From NCBI GenBank assembly GCA_964614345.1, contig CAZTLP010000001.1, positions 25,929 to 89,928 on the forward strand: a DNA stretch of 64,000 nucleotides, given 5' to 3'. The notes under the pieces are model-generated. The model worked only from the letters and a program-made list of their open reading frames with translations, was not told where the DNA came from and searched no databases. This document shows, piece by piece, positions 40,004 through 49,248 of the stretch (the first letter of the stretch is position 1; each line of letters begins with the position of its first letter). Source of the DNA: AEGEAN-183 sp964614345 (GTDB lineage Bacteria > Pseudomonadota > Gammaproteobacteria > Magnimaribacterales > Magnimaribacteraceae). A program made the position numbers and the translations under genes.

Positions 40004-40870
40004 GAATTCTTTTAAATGCTCTCCAATTTCGTGCGGAGAAATTTCTTGAATGAAATGACCACCTTTCACAGTCACTTCTTTCTGGTTTGGCCAGAGTCTC
40101 GATCTCTCTCTTGTATTGCCAACTAATATTGCACCCGGATCTGCATTTACAAATAACTTCGGTATATTGCTTTCAGATAAAAAAGATTCGTAATCAGCTG
40201 CAATTTGGACAACATTCTCTGGCTCTCCAGCTATTGGAATTTGTCTAGGCCAAGTTAAAGTTGGCCTTCTGTCCTCTCCTGGGTTTTCAAAAGGTTTCAT
40301 GTAAGTTTCCATTTCAGCTTCCGTTAATGCACCATCACTCGCCAATACTCTTTCAACGAATATATTTTTTTCGAGGACCATTTCTTCTCCAGCTTCAGAC
40401 CTAAAGCCCTGAAAAATGCTTCTACCATTTTCAGGCCAATCTTCCCAAGACTCAATTGGACCTATGATGGCTTCCATATAAATAATACTTTTCACTTTGC
40501 TGGGGTTTAGTCTTGTCCAGTTAAATCCCAAAGCAGAACCCCAGTCATGGATTACAAAGTTGATATGATTCAAAGAAAGTTCTTCAAAAAATTTATAGAG
40601 ATATTTAGCATGTTCTTCAAAGGTATAGCTATTGGGTCCAGGATTCTCAAGTTTTTCTGAATCTCCCATACCAATCAAGTCAGGAGCAATAATCCGACCG
40701 GCTTCTTCAGCGTAAGGCATGATATTTCGCCAGAGATATGAAGATGTGGGATTCCCATGTAAAAAAACTGTCGGATCTCCTTGGCCTTTGTCCACATAAG
40801 CCATTTTCTTTCCAAGAATTTCTATATATTTCTTTTCGTACCTAAACTCACTAGAAGTTTTCTGGTTCAT
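39986..40870 (-). CDS. Haloalkane dehalogenase (HLD-II type alpha/beta hydrolase)
   Basis: This 294-residue protein closely follows DhaA/LinB-type haloalkane dehalogenases. The complete pentad is visible: halide-binding Asn40 in H-G-N-P-T-S-S-Y-L-W-R, nucleophile Asp109 and halide-binding Trp110 in H-D-W-G-S-A-L-G-F, acid Glu133 in Y-M-E-A-I, and base His272 in G-G-H-F-I-Q-E. Glu after strand 6 marks subfamily II. It would hydrolyse C-halogen bonds to alcohol plus halide. It has no signal peptide. It sits beside an RND exporter and overlaps the MFS gene convergently by 18 nt. Confidence 0.88.
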   Translation of the reverse strand: MNQKTSSEFRYEKKYIEILGKKMAYVDKGQGDPTVFLHGNPTSSYLWRNIMPYAEEAGRIIAPDLIGMGDSEKLENPGPNSYTFEEHAKYLYKFFEELSLNHINFVIHDWGSALGFNWTRLNPSKVKSIIYMEAIIGPIESWEDWPENGRSIFQGFRSEAGEEMVLEKNIFVERVLASDGALTEAEMETYMKPFENPGEDRRPTLTWPRQIPIAGEPENVVQIAADYESFLSESNIPKLFVNADPGAILVGNTRERSRLWPNQKEVTVKGGHFIQEISPHEIGEHLKEFLSSLD

Positions 40871-40889
40871 ATTTTATTCCTTAATAAGG

Positions 40890-43193
40890 TTAGTAATTAT
40901 ATCTTTTATCCCATGTGATTAATAAAGCGGGGAACAACAGTAGATCGATTATTAAGGCTGATAAAAAAGCTATTGAAGAAAAAAGTACAAATCCATGTAT
41001 AGGTATAAAGAAAGCTTGCAATAAAACTAAGAAGCCTAGAATCAGACTAAAAGATGTAATGATTAATGCAAAGCCCACAGTTTCAAAGGCGTACTCCACC
41101 GCCTCTTCAGCACTAAGATTTTTTTGTCTTCTTGCGTGTAGATATTTACTTAAGAAGTGCACTGTAAAATCAACAATAATTCCTAAAGTGGTACCCATCC
41201 CTATACCAACAAGCATACTGATTTCACCACTAACTATCGCCCAAATACCAAAAGCTACTCCAATAGGCAAAAGGTTGGTAACCGAAGTTAACATCCCATA
41301 TCTTAGCGATCTAAAAAAAAGAATGATTGTCGCAGTTATTAAAACTATGCCTATCCCAAGAGCATAGGTAAGTTGAGTGATTAGCATATTGGACAAGAAA
41401 GCAAAAATAGGCCTTGTGCCTGTCCCGATAGAAACCATGCCTTCCGGCATATTCTGAGAAGCATAATTTTCTACTCTTTTAGCAAATTCTCTATATTCCA
41501 AAGATCCTAGTTCTTTTAGAGAAGCAACTAATTTGATTGATTCTTTATTTTGGCTAATAGAGTTAGTTAAATCTAAACCGTAGGGCAGGGACATCTCATA
41601 GAAAAAAAGGTATTGAGCGCTAAGATTGGGCTCTGTTGGGATTATATTCCACTCTTCTTGTTTGCCATGAAGAGTTTTATTGAGATTCTTCATAATCTTT
41701 GAAAGTGAACTAACGTGAAGCACTTCCTTGTTTGAAGCCAACCACTCAGAGAACTTATCTACTTCTCTCAAAAACTCTGGATCTGATACGATCCCTTGGC
41801 TATTTAACTCATAGCTAACAGGGAAAGTTCCTCCAATTCTTTGACTTATCCATTTACTGTCAGCAGCTGAAGTCGTATATCTTTCAGAATAAAACTCTAA
41901 AGGATTGTCATTTGTTTTGTTCAGTGGAATAAAGGCCATTAAGAAACAAGAAATAACTGGGACAATCACCAATAATCTTTTGTAATTCTTAATGCTAAAT
42001 CTACTGAGCTTCCTAGCAATATTCTTTTGAAAATTAATATTTTTTGATTGCTTCACATTAAAGTAGCTCACGATTGGGGCAAGCAATAGCACAGTAAATA
42101 TAAAGGCTAAAAAGACACCGACTGCTACTCCATTACCTATGCCCCTCAAGGGTTCTACGGGGGCTAGGTTTAGAGATAAGAAACCAATGGCAGTTGTTAA
42201 AGAAGTAAGAAACAAGGGTTGCAAGTTCAGCTTAAGACTTTCGAGCATGGCTTCTTTGCTTTTTCTAGAAGAATCTAGATTTTGAAAGTATAGGGTGAAT
42301 AAATGAACACAATCAGCAACCGCTAAGGTTGCAATTAAGATTGGGACCATAATAAAAGGTTGGGCTATATCTCCACTCATAAAACCTATAGATCCCATTG
42401 CACTTACAACGCTCATTAGGATAACTAGGAAAGAACCAGCAACCGCTACTAGACTTCTCAAAAGAAGAAAAAGCGTTAGTAGAATCACCAAAATCGCTGT
42501 AGGCATTAGTTTTGGCATTTGTGCCTTAAGCAACATTGGGCTCTGATATTCCATGTAAACAATGCCCGAAATTATTAGATCAACTTCAGGGTGGTTTTTT
42601 CTAGCTTCCTCTAAGAAACCTAATACATAATTCAATGACTCTTGATATTCGGCTTCAATGTCTTTTCTTGGCGGGTCAAAAACAATGTTAATTAGAGAGG
42701 TTTTTTTGTCTTTAGAAATAATTGCCCCATAAGCAAGCTCTTCTTCTTCAATAATTAATTCTTTTTCTTTTAAGGTCTTCAGGTCATAAGTACTGGAGCC
42801 TTCTAAAAAAGGCTCAATGTACAAGTCGTCACCATCTGCTGAGACATAAGAATAGTTAGATAAAGAGTCAACTCTTAATGAATGTGGTGTTTTCCAAGCC
42901 CTCTCTGTTAAATCTTCAATTAAAGATAAAACTTCATTGGTAAAAACAGTTCCTTCTTTTACTCCAATGCCGATTACTGCGTTATCCATAGAAGAATAGG
43001 TATCTTCTATGCTCAAGTGCGAAGTTGTCAGAGTGTCATTTTCAGGAAAGAAAACATTTATATCTGGATTAAAATTTATTTTTGAAAGCCCTTGGCTCAA
43101 TCCAGCAAGAATTAGAAGAGAAATTATTATACAAAGAGGCCTGTATCGGATAATGGTTTCGGCTAAGTAATTAACATTGAGTAATTTCTTCAT
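40890..43193 (-). CDS. RND superfamily (MMPL-type) exporter
   Basis: This 767-residue membrane protein has the layout of MMPL/HpnN-like RND proteins: TM1 at about 17-37, a large periplasmic loop with N-P-D-I-N-V-F-F-P, a cluster of five TMs (about 230-385) containing A-D-C-V-H-L-F in the sterol-sensing-like part, then a repeat of the same architecture with G-I-I-V-D-F-T-V-H-F. Such proteins move lipids or hydrophobic molecules out of the inner membrane. It forms a run with the barrel and LolA-like genes (4 nt and 0 nt spacing). Cargo is unknown. Confidence 0.88.
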   Translation of the reverse strand: MKKLLNVNYLAETIIRYRPLCIIISLLILAGLSQGLSKINFNPDINVFFPENDTLTTSHLSIEDTYSSMDNAVIGIGVKEGTVFTNEVLSLIEDLTERAWKTPHSLRVDSLSNYSYVSADGDDLYIEPFLEGSSTYDLKTLKEKELIIEEEELAYGAIISKDKKTSLINIVFDPPRKDIEAEYQESLNYVLGFLEEARKNHPEVDLIISGIVYMEYQSPMLLKAQMPKLMPTAILVILLTLFLLLRSLVAVAGSFLVILMSVVSAMGSIGFMSGDIAQPFIMVPILIATLAVADCVHLFTLYFQNLDSSRKSKEAMLESLKLNLQPLFLTSLTTAIGFLSLNLAPVEPLRGIGNGVAVGVFLAFIFTVLLLAPIVSYFNVKQSKNINFQKNIARKLSRFSIKNYKRLLVIVPVISCFLMAFIPLNKTNDNPLEFYSERYTTSAADSKWISQRIGGTFPVSYELNSQGIVSDPEFLREVDKFSEWLASNKEVLHVSSLSKIMKNLNKTLHGKQEEWNIIPTEPNLSAQYLFFYEMSLPYGLDLTNSISQNKESIKLVASLKELGSLEYREFAKRVENYASQNMPEGMVSIGTGTRPIFAFLSNMLITQLTYALGIGIVLITATIILFFRSLRYGMLTSVTNLLPIGVAFGIWAIVSGEISMLVGIGMGTTLGIIVDFTVHFLSKYLHARRQKNLSAEEAVEYAFETVGFALIITSFSLILGFLVLLQAFFIPIHGFVLFSSIAFLSALIIDLLLFPALLITWDKRYNY

Positions 43194-43197
43194 TAAG

Positions 43198-44394
43198 TTA
43201 ATTGCCTAAATAATAGATAAATTCAAATCTAACAAAATCATCTTGTTTTAAATATTCAAACATTTTTTGAGTGCTGTTTGAACTGTTCCCCCCATTAAAA
43301 TAAATAGACTCAAAGGAAAGCCTGCAACAATTTCTAACTCTTCGAGAAGCTTCTACGAAAACATTAGTTTCTCCTGTTTCTTCGTTTCTCATAACACCTG
43401 AAAGAATTTGAGAATCATACATGTCATTAAAAGTTAATCTTGTTCCTAGTGCTAAAGGGGACTCTTGATACCGATCATCGTAATTGAATTCCATTATCCA
43501 TCCTAAGTCGAGCCTTGAACTTAATATTCCCACTTGGGTGTATTCAAAACCGGCAGTAGCTGCTGAAAACCTATCTCCCTGGCCCGATCTACTGATGGCT
43601 TCAAGTTTAAGTGCTAGCCCACCCACAATGTAGAGAGCCTCCAGGCCAGTTTGTTCAATTACTCCATAGTAAGGGACCTTTAAACCTATACTTTTGTTAA
43701 TAAATTCAGGTTCCCTAGTAGTTCCTGAAAAATGAGAAAGAGCTAACTCCAGATCACGATAGGATTGACTCCATCTAAAAGCAAAATCAGTTCTTAAGTT
43801 TTCAGCATTAGATTCATACATTGCTGAATCAGTATCTATCAGGAAGGGCGGTCTAAGCCTTCCTTTTTCCCCAGCAAAAGTCCTCTCTCTAAAACCCAGA
43901 AGAGCATAGATATCCAGAACACCCCAATCTCTTTCTAGAGACAAATTAATCATTGGTTGGCCTAATTTGTCTTCCCCATCAAAACTTTCCACCTGATCAG
44001 TTTGATTGATAATATCAACTCTATGCACGGTCTCCGTTACTCCCCAAAAATCTCTTCTTATCCCAATTCTTATTTCGTAGGATTTTTTTACTTTTATTAA
44101 ACTCAAATCTTGGATATCAAACAGATTCCTCTCATCATCTAAAGAATCTCTTCTAATTTTTGGTTTGAAAGTAAAAGAAGTTTTTTGGTCTTCTGATTCA
44201 AAGTAAAATTCTGGTGATAAAGTAAAAGAAGAATGATCTTTATCTTGTCCGAATAAACCCTTTTCTGAGAAAGTCCTGTTTTCAAACGAAACTTCGCCGT
44301 ACTTTTCAACTTTGGAAAAAAGAGTACTACTAATAAAAATTAGTGAGATGACTAAAAAAGCTTTTGTGAAATCCCTATAAAAGCTAGAAACCAT
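43198..44394 (-). CDS. Predicted outer-membrane beta-barrel protein (DUF1302-like)
   Basis: This 398-residue protein has a signal peptide (hydrophobic residues 10-27) and a mature part of alternating polar/aromatic beta strands ending F-E-F-I-Y-Y-L-G-N. The motif R-R-D-F-W-G-V-T-E-T-V-H-R-V-D-I-I-N-Q resembles the W-G-x-x-x-x-x-x-x-D-I-I-N element of DUF1302-type barrels. Two adjacent Cys (R-N-C-C-R) lie near the C-terminus. It is encoded between an RND exporter and a LolA-like protein, which suggests the outer-membrane part of the same export route. Confidence 0.65.
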   Translation of the reverse strand: MVSSFYRDFTKAFLVISLIFISSTLFSKVEKYGEVSFENRTFSEKGLFGQDKDHSSFTLSPEFYFESEDQKTSFTFKPKIRRDSLDDERNLFDIQDLSLIKVKKSYEIRIGIRRDFWGVTETVHRVDIINQTDQVESFDGEDKLGQPMINLSLERDWGVLDIYALLGFRERTFAGEKGRLRPPFLIDTDSAMYESNAENLRTDFAFRWSQSYRDLELALSHFSGTTREPEFINKSIGLKVPYYGVIEQTGLEALYIVGGLALKLEAISRSGQGDRFSAATAGFEYTQVGILSSRLDLGWIMEFNYDDRYQESPLALGTRLTFNDMYDSQILSGVMRNEETGETNVFVEASRRVRNCCRLSFESIYFNGGNSSNSTQKMFEYLKQDDFVRFEFIYYLGN

Positions 44395-45180
44395 TTATTT
44401 TGATCTTTTAAGGCTATTCTGAGTAAAGTCTTTATCTGATAATCCAGTGTTAAATACCATATCTTGGAAAAATAATGTGGTTGTTTTATTAGTTTGGTGG
44501 TTAATCATGTGAATTTCACCAGGACGCCAGAATTTATTCAGGTATTTTTTGTAACCTGAAAAAGTTTGTGTTTTAACGTGAAATGATTTCCTATCAAAAT
44601 GGTGAATTTGGTGAATAAGAAAATTTGATTTACTTATCCATACAATCTGTTTTGTGTAACCTGAGTAGGGATCAAGTGGAATTCTTTTAATAACATAATT
44701 TTCCTTTCCATCTAAATTTTCATCCCTTAAATATTCGTAAGAATATTTTTCCACTTCCTGAAAAGATAAGTCTTCAAGTGAGAACTCACTTCCCAAGAAA
44801 GGTCCTGTTCTGTTTTTAGAGGCAACTCTTTTTACTCTCTTGAGAGCGGGCAGATAAAGCCATTGTTCATCGGAACCTACTTTATGGGCATGGCTTAATA
44901 CGGCTACACCGCGAACGTCTCTTGGACTGTCAAATACTATTAGGCTTTTATCACCATCTTCTGGAACCTCCAGAAGCTTCATTTCCATCACTCTTTCAGT
45001 TACCAACCCTTTTCTGTCCTTCAACATCATCTTTAGGTTGGTTTTACTATCTCCGTACCCAGAAAAACTATCATCTGCTTTCAGGGCAATTTCTAAGCCT
45101 TTGTTTATTCCCTCAGCATGTAAAAAATTCAAGAAAAAGAGAAAAAGAGAAGAAAGGAAAATCTTATACAGGTTTTTCAT
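44395..45180 (-). CDS. LolA-like outer membrane lipoprotein-sorting family protein
   Basis: This 261-residue periplasmic protein has a cleavable signal peptide (about 1-22, ending H-A). The mature part is a LolA-like half-barrel of the PF17131 type: R-V-M-E-M-K-L, S-L-I-V-F-D-S-P-R-D-V-R-G, W-L-Y-L-P-A-L-K-R-V-K-R-V, and F-L-G-S-E-F-S-L-E-D-L. The family is often found with RND/MMPL exporters. It is unlikely to be the canonical LolA and more likely carries a lipid for the adjacent exporter and barrel. It is the first gene of the three. Confidence 0.8.
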   Translation of the reverse strand: MKNLYKIFLSSLFLFFLNFLHAEGINKGLEIALKADDSFSGYGDSKTNLKMMLKDRKGLVTERVMEMKLLEVPEDGDKSLIVFDSPRDVRGVAVLSHAHKVGSDEQWLYLPALKRVKRVASKNRTGPFLGSEFSLEDLSFQEVEKYSYEYLRDENLDGKENYVIKRIPLDPYSGYTKQIVWISKSNFLIHQIHHFDRKSFHVKTQTFSGYKKYLNKFWRPGEIHMINHQTNKTTTLFFQDMVFNTGLSDKDFTQNSLKRSK

Positions 45181-45191
45181 CTTAGACCCAT

Positions 45192-45220
45192 TTTATCTTT
45201 TATTGTATTGAAAGAGTCAA
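45192..45220 (-). promoter_or_regulatory. Putative promoter of the LolA-like/barrel/RND operon
   Basis: On the minus strand TTGACT (45220-45215) and GATAAA (45197-45192) are 17 nt apart. The -35 is a 5/6 match, the -10 4/6. Transcription would begin only a few bases before the ATG at 45180. Confidence 0.4.
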
Positions 45221-45293
45221 CAATTAAAGTGGGTTGCATCATAATCTTGAGAGGTTATAGTTATTGCCACTTAAAAATATTCGAGGAAGTAAA

Positions 45294-46271
45294 ATGCTTA
45301 AAACAAGAATTACAGAATTATTTGGTATCAAGCACCCTATTATCCAAGGTGGAATGCAGTGGGTTGGAACCGGGGAGTTAGTTTCTGCTGTTGCAAATGC
45401 TGGTGCTCTGGGGATCTTAACTGCTTTAACACAACCAACCCCTGAAGCTTTAGGAAAAGAGATTGAAAGGACTCGAGAAATGACTGATCAACCTTTCGGA
45501 GTTAATTTAACTATATTGCCTGCAATCACTCCTCCTCCCTATGAAGAATATGCTCAAGCTATAGTTGGATCAGGTATAAAAATAGTAGAGACGGCTGGCA
45601 GAAGCCCTGAACCTTTTATGGAACTTTTTAAAGCTTATGATGTAAAGGTAATTCATAAGTGCACTTCAGTTAGACACGCGCTAAAAGCTCAAGCAGTCGG
45701 ATGCGATGCTGTCACCATAGATGGATTTGAATGCGCGGGTCATCCCGGAGAGGATGATATTCCTTCTTTAGTTTTATTACCTCAAGCAGCCGAAGCCTTA
45801 GATGTGCCAGTTGCTGGTTGCGGTGGATTTAGTGATGCGAAAAGTTTAGTTGCTGCACTAGCTTTAGGCGGTGAAGCAATAGTTATGGGAACAAGGTTTA
45901 TGGCAACTAAAGAGTCTTTAATTCACCAAAACGTGAAGGATAAGATGACGGAGGCTGATGAACGTTCTACAAACTTAATGTTTAGAACAATGCATAACAC
46001 AGCAAGGGTCTTTAAAAATACAATTTCAGATCAGGTAGTTGAAATAGAATCAACAGGAACAGCTACTTTTGAAGATGTTCAAGAGCTAGTTGCTGGACAA
46101 AGGGGTAAAGGAGTTTTTGAAGTAGGGGATCTTGAAGCAGGAGTTTGGTCAGCTGGCATTTCTGTGGCCAGAGTTAAAGATGTTCCAACATGCGAAGAAT
46201 TAGTTTCCAGAATGATTTCAGATGCTGAAGCTATTATGGATGGGAGACTGAAAGAAGTAAGAGCATCTTAA
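45294..46271 (+). CDS. Nitronate monooxygenase (2-nitropropane dioxygenase family)
   Basis: This FMN-dependent TIM-barrel protein has 325 residues from ATG 45294, which carries a good GAGGAAG ribosome site; an earlier in-frame ATG at 45264 lacks one. Motifs: P-I-I-Q-G-G-M-Q-W-V-G, A-N-A-G-A-L-G-I-L-T-A, the catalytic-His region E-C-A-G-H-P-G-E-D, and the FMN phosphate loop A-G-C-G-G-F and A-I-V-M-G-T-R-F. It could oxidise alkyl nitronates; related proteins act as enoyl reductases in lipid metabolism. A DUF1330 gene follows 10 nt on. Confidence 0.88.
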   Translation: MLKTRITELFGIKHPIIQGGMQWVGTGELVSAVANAGALGILTALTQPTPEALGKEIERTREMTDQPFGVNLTILPAITPPPYEEYAQAIVGSGIKIVETAGRSPEPFMELFKAYDVKVIHKCTSVRHALKAQAVGCDAVTIDGFECAGHPGEDDIPSLVLLPQAAEALDVPVAGCGGFSDAKSLVAALALGGEAIVMGTRFMATKESLIHQNVKDKMTEADERSTNLMFRTMHNTARVFKNTISDQVVEIESTGTATFEDVQELVAGQRGKGVFEVGDLEAGVWSAGISVARVKDVPTCEELVSRMISDAEAIMDGRLKEVRAS

Positions 46272-46281
46272 GGATATTCTT

Positions 46282-46596
46282 ATGGAAGATGTTGAAGTTT
46301 TCTTCATAGCTAATTTAAATATTTTAGATAAAGAAACCTACCGAATATATGAAAAAGGTTTCTTTCCGATACTAAAGAAACACAGAGGAGAGTTTGTAAC
46401 CTATGATGACTCCATAGAGCATCTTGAAGGAGATAGTCCCCTTAAAGGAAGGGTCGTAATTTTTAAGTTTCCTTCAGAAAAAGCAGCTAAGGGCTGGTAC
46501 AACGATCCTGAATATCAAAAGCTGTCTGAATACAGAAGGAAGGGAGCTCCCATAGTATCTCTTACAATGGTGAAAGGCATTCCACCTAGGAATTAA
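46282..46596 (+). CDS. DUF1330 family protein
   Basis: This 104-residue protein fits DUF1330, a ferredoxin-like alpha/beta fold that dimerises. It has Y-E-K-G-F-F-P-I-L-K-K-H-R-G-E-F (Gly-Glu turn), R-V-V-I-F-K-F-P-S-E-K-A-A-K-G-W-Y-N-D-P-E-Y-Q as the signature stretch. The function is unknown. It is cotranscribed with the nitronate monooxygenase and converges on the alpha/beta hydrolase, 3 nt apart. Confidence 0.85.
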   Translation: MEDVEVFFIANLNILDKETYRIYEKGFFPILKKHRGEFVTYDDSIEHLEGDSPLKGRVVIFKFPSEKAAKGWYNDPEYQKLSEYRRKGAPIVSLTMVKGIPPRN

Positions 46597-46599
46597 GAA

Positions 46600-47478
46600 T
46601 TACCAGTCTCTACTAATCTCCTTAATCATTTCCGCCAGTTCAATTGGTTTATCTAATAGCACATGATGGTGTGCCCCTTCAATTTCTATTATTGGAGTAT
46701 CTTCTTTAAATTTTGATTTCATGTAATTCAAAATAGGTTCTGTTATTAGGGCACTGTTTTCTCCGTATATAAAACCTAAAGGGCAGGCTAGATTAAAAGC
46801 ATGATTCTTTGGCATATGAGGATAACCAAGCTTACTAAAAAGGGTATCGTCAAATTTCCATTCGTACCCCCCATTAACTTGTTGTATAGATCTTTTGGCT
46901 ATGTAGTCAATGATAAAAGGGAAGTCAGTTGGTTGATCGGGAGCAAGTTTAAAGCGCTCCATAATAGCTTCTTTATTTGGATAAGTTTTTCTTTTTCTTA
47001 TTGGGCCACTTCCTTGATGGTTTGAATAATCAAAATCTGGTGGTCTTATAGGAGAATCAATCATAATCACCCCTTTAATGGTCTCCAAAGCCAGATTAGC
47101 GGCATGAATACTCATGTATCCACCAAGGCTGTGGCCGCAAATGATTGGATTCGAAGGCCTGTTATCAAAGAACCCAGAATCCTCTGCCACCGCTATAATC
47201 TCATTTCCAAAAACTTCTGGACTATAGTGTTCTCGGTGATCACTACTGCCCATACCAGAAAGGTCTAACGCACTTACCTCATATTTATCAATTAAAAGAG
47301 GTGCGACAAAATCCCACCAGTGAGAATGTGCACCACTTCCATGAACTAAAATTATCCCTGGATTATCAGAATCACCCCATTTCTGATAAAAAATATTGGC
47401 TTCTAGAACTTTAACCGAATGCTCTGATTTAGGTTCTGAAATTAGTCTTTTGAATAGATCTTCAGTAAGTTGATCCAT
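46600..47478 (-). CDS. Alpha/beta hydrolase
   Basis: This 292-residue protein is an alpha/beta-hydrolase-fold enzyme. The oxyanion region is H-G-S-G-A-H-S-H-W-W, the nucleophile elbow G-H-S-L-G-G-Y places the catalytic Ser near residue 116, and the C-terminal G-A-H-H-H-V supplies the His. A strong AAAGGAG ribosome site precedes the ATG. The substrate is unknown; it is an esterase- or hydrolase-type protein with no signal peptide. It is divergent from the Nudix gene. Confidence 0.85.
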   Translation of the reverse strand: MDQLTEDLFKRLISEPKSEHSVKVLEANIFYQKWGDSDNPGIILVHGSGAHSHWWDFVAPLLIDKYEVSALDLSGMGSSDHREHYSPEVFGNEIIAVAEDSGFFDNRPSNPIICGHSLGGYMSIHAANLALETIKGVIMIDSPIRPPDFDYSNHQGSGPIRKRKTYPNKEAIMERFKLAPDQPTDFPFIIDYIAKRSIQQVNGGYEWKFDDTLFSKLGYPHMPKNHAFNLACPLGFIYGENSALITEPILNYMKSKFKEDTPIIEIEGAHHHVLLDKPIELAEMIKEISRDW

Positions 47479-47565
47479 ATTTGCTCTCCTTTAGCAAAAA
47501 AATTATCTCCTCAAATTTTTTCAATTCGGTAGTCTATACCAATCTCTTAAAGCATAATAAAAAAC

Positions 47566-48414
47566 ATGAATGAACGTTTAAAACAAGTTAATCATCAATT
47601 TGCCGATCCTAATGAAGCTCCTGCTGAACCAAAACCAGCCGCTACAGTATTGTTGGTTAGGGATATACAAGGAGAAGGCTTAGAAGTTTTTTTAATTGAG
47701 AGAGCAGCAAAAACAAATTTTGGTGGGGCATATGTTTTTCCAGGAGGAAAAGTAGATCTGGAGGACTCTTCAGGACGCTTAAGTGATATGTGTCAAGGTG
47801 TAAGTGATGAAGATGCTTCTGCAGCTTTAGGAATTGATAAAGGGGGTTTGGCTTATTGGGTAGCAGTTATCAGAGAGTGTTTTGAAGAAGCAGGAATACT
47901 TTTAGCATACCGAAAAGATGGAAGTAACTTCGATCCTGAAGACGAAGCCGAGAATGAGCGTTTTATAGATTTTAGAAACAGATTGAATGACGGTGAACCT
48001 GTTTTAGCTGAAATGTGTAAAGGCGAAGAACTTTTTTTAGCTACAGACAGACTGGCCTATTTGGCGCATTGGATTACTCCTAAAGTGGAGAAAAGAAGAT
48101 ACGACACAAGATTTTTTATAGCACAAGCACCCGAAGGACAAGAAGCCATTCATGATGGATCCGAAAGTGTAAATAGCATATGGATCAAACCCGAGGATGC
48201 CTTAAAACAATTTGAAGAAGGTAAATTATTAATGATTATGCCCACGATTAAGAATCTCGAAAGTATTTGTGGGTACAACAATACTAAGGAACTTCTGGAA
48301 GATAAGAATTCGATTAACCCTTACGACATAGCAACTATTGAACCCAAATTTTTTATGAAAGATGGAAAATATGTAGGGCTGTTACCTGGCGATGAGGGGT
48401 ATGACGATCACTAA
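47566..48414 (+). CDS. Nudix hydrolase (NUDT19-like)
   Basis: This 282-residue protein has a Nudix fold with a long insert in the Nudix box: F-P-G-G-K-V-D near residue 62, then about 40 residues on, R-E-C-F-E-E-A-G-I-L. This spacing is typical of NUDT19-type enzymes that act on coenzyme A esters, though the substrate here is not shown. A-K-T-N-F-G-G-A-Y-V-F-P-G-G is conserved. It is 6 nt upstream of an MBL-fold gene. Confidence 0.85.
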   Translation: MNERLKQVNHQFADPNEAPAEPKPAATVLLVRDIQGEGLEVFLIERAAKTNFGGAYVFPGGKVDLEDSSGRLSDMCQGVSDEDASAALGIDKGGLAYWVAVIRECFEEAGILLAYRKDGSNFDPEDEAENERFIDFRNRLNDGEPVLAEMCKGEELFLATDRLAYLAHWITPKVEKRRYDTRFFIAQAPEGQEAIHDGSESVNSIWIKPEDALKQFEEGKLLMIMPTIKNLESICGYNNTKELLEDKNSINPYDIATIEPKFFMKDGKYVGLLPGDEGYDDH

Positions 48415-48420
48415 CAACCA

Positions 48421-49248
48421 ATGCAACACGAAGAAGTCGTACAGATAACCCCATTAGTTAAGAGAATCACCGCAGGAAATTCAAGTGTATTTACTGGTCC
48501 TGGGACTAATACTTATATTGTTGGGAATGGAAATGATCTTACAGTTGTTGATCCAGGGCCTGCTCTATCTAGTCACATTGAGGCAATAGTATCTTGTTCA
48601 TCAAATTTAAGTCGCATAGTTGTAACTCATACCCACCCTGATCACTCGCCAGGGGTTAGTCTTCTTCAGAATAAAGTGGATATACCTGCCTACGGATTGA
48701 TAACGGAAACCACAAAAAACCAAGACACATCATTTAAACCAGAGAAAATGCTAACTCATGGAGAAATTATTGAAGCAAAAGACCATAAGTTAGAGGTGAT
48801 TCATACTCCTGGTCATGCCTCTAATCATCTTTGTTTTCTTTTGAAAGAGGAAAAGCTCTTATTTACAGGAGATCACATAATGAATGGGTCAACTGTAGTA
48901 ATTTCACCGCCCGATGGAAATATGCAAGATTACTTGGATTCCCTTAATAAATTGAAAGAGTACGACTTAGAAAATATAGCTCCAGGACATGGAGAATTAT
49001 TACCCAACCCTCATTCAGTTGCTGAATGGATTATTAAGCATAGGTTAGAAAGAGAAGAAAAAGTTATAGAAGCAATAAAAGAGGTAACTAAAGGCAACCC
49101 TGATACGTTAGTCGAGCAAGTCTACAGTGACGTAGATGCTGCTTTATTTCCTATAGCCAAATGGTCTCTCGAAGCTCATTTAATAAAACTACAAAATGAG
49201 AAGAGGGTTGTTAAGGAAGGAAATCAGTTTATCTGGAAAGACACCTAG
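48421..49248 (+). CDS. MBL-fold metallo-hydrolase (LACTB2-like)
   Basis: This 275-residue metallo-beta-lactamase-fold hydrolase has the metal motif T-H-T-H-P-D-H-S near residue 65, G-H-A-S-N-H-L, F-T-G-D-H-I and P-G-H-G. The C-terminal helical part resembles LACTB2-type proteins. The pairing with a Nudix gene suggests a shared CoA- or nucleotide-linked clean-up role, which is inference. Its TAG interlocks with the msrA TAG on the other strand (CTAG, 49245-49248). Confidence 0.87.
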   Translation: MQHEEVVQITPLVKRITAGNSSVFTGPGTNTYIVGNGNDLTVVDPGPALSSHIEAIVSCSSNLSRIVVTHTHPDHSPGVSLLQNKVDIPAYGLITETTKNQDTSFKPEKMLTHGEIIEAKDHKLEVIHTPGHASNHLCFLLKEEKLLFTGDHIMNGSTVVISPPDGNMQDYLDSLNKLKEYDLENIAPGHGELLPNPHSVAEWIIKHRLEREEKVIEAIKEVTKGNPDTLVEQVYSDVDAALFPIAKWSLEAHLIKLQNEKRVVKEGNQFIWKDT

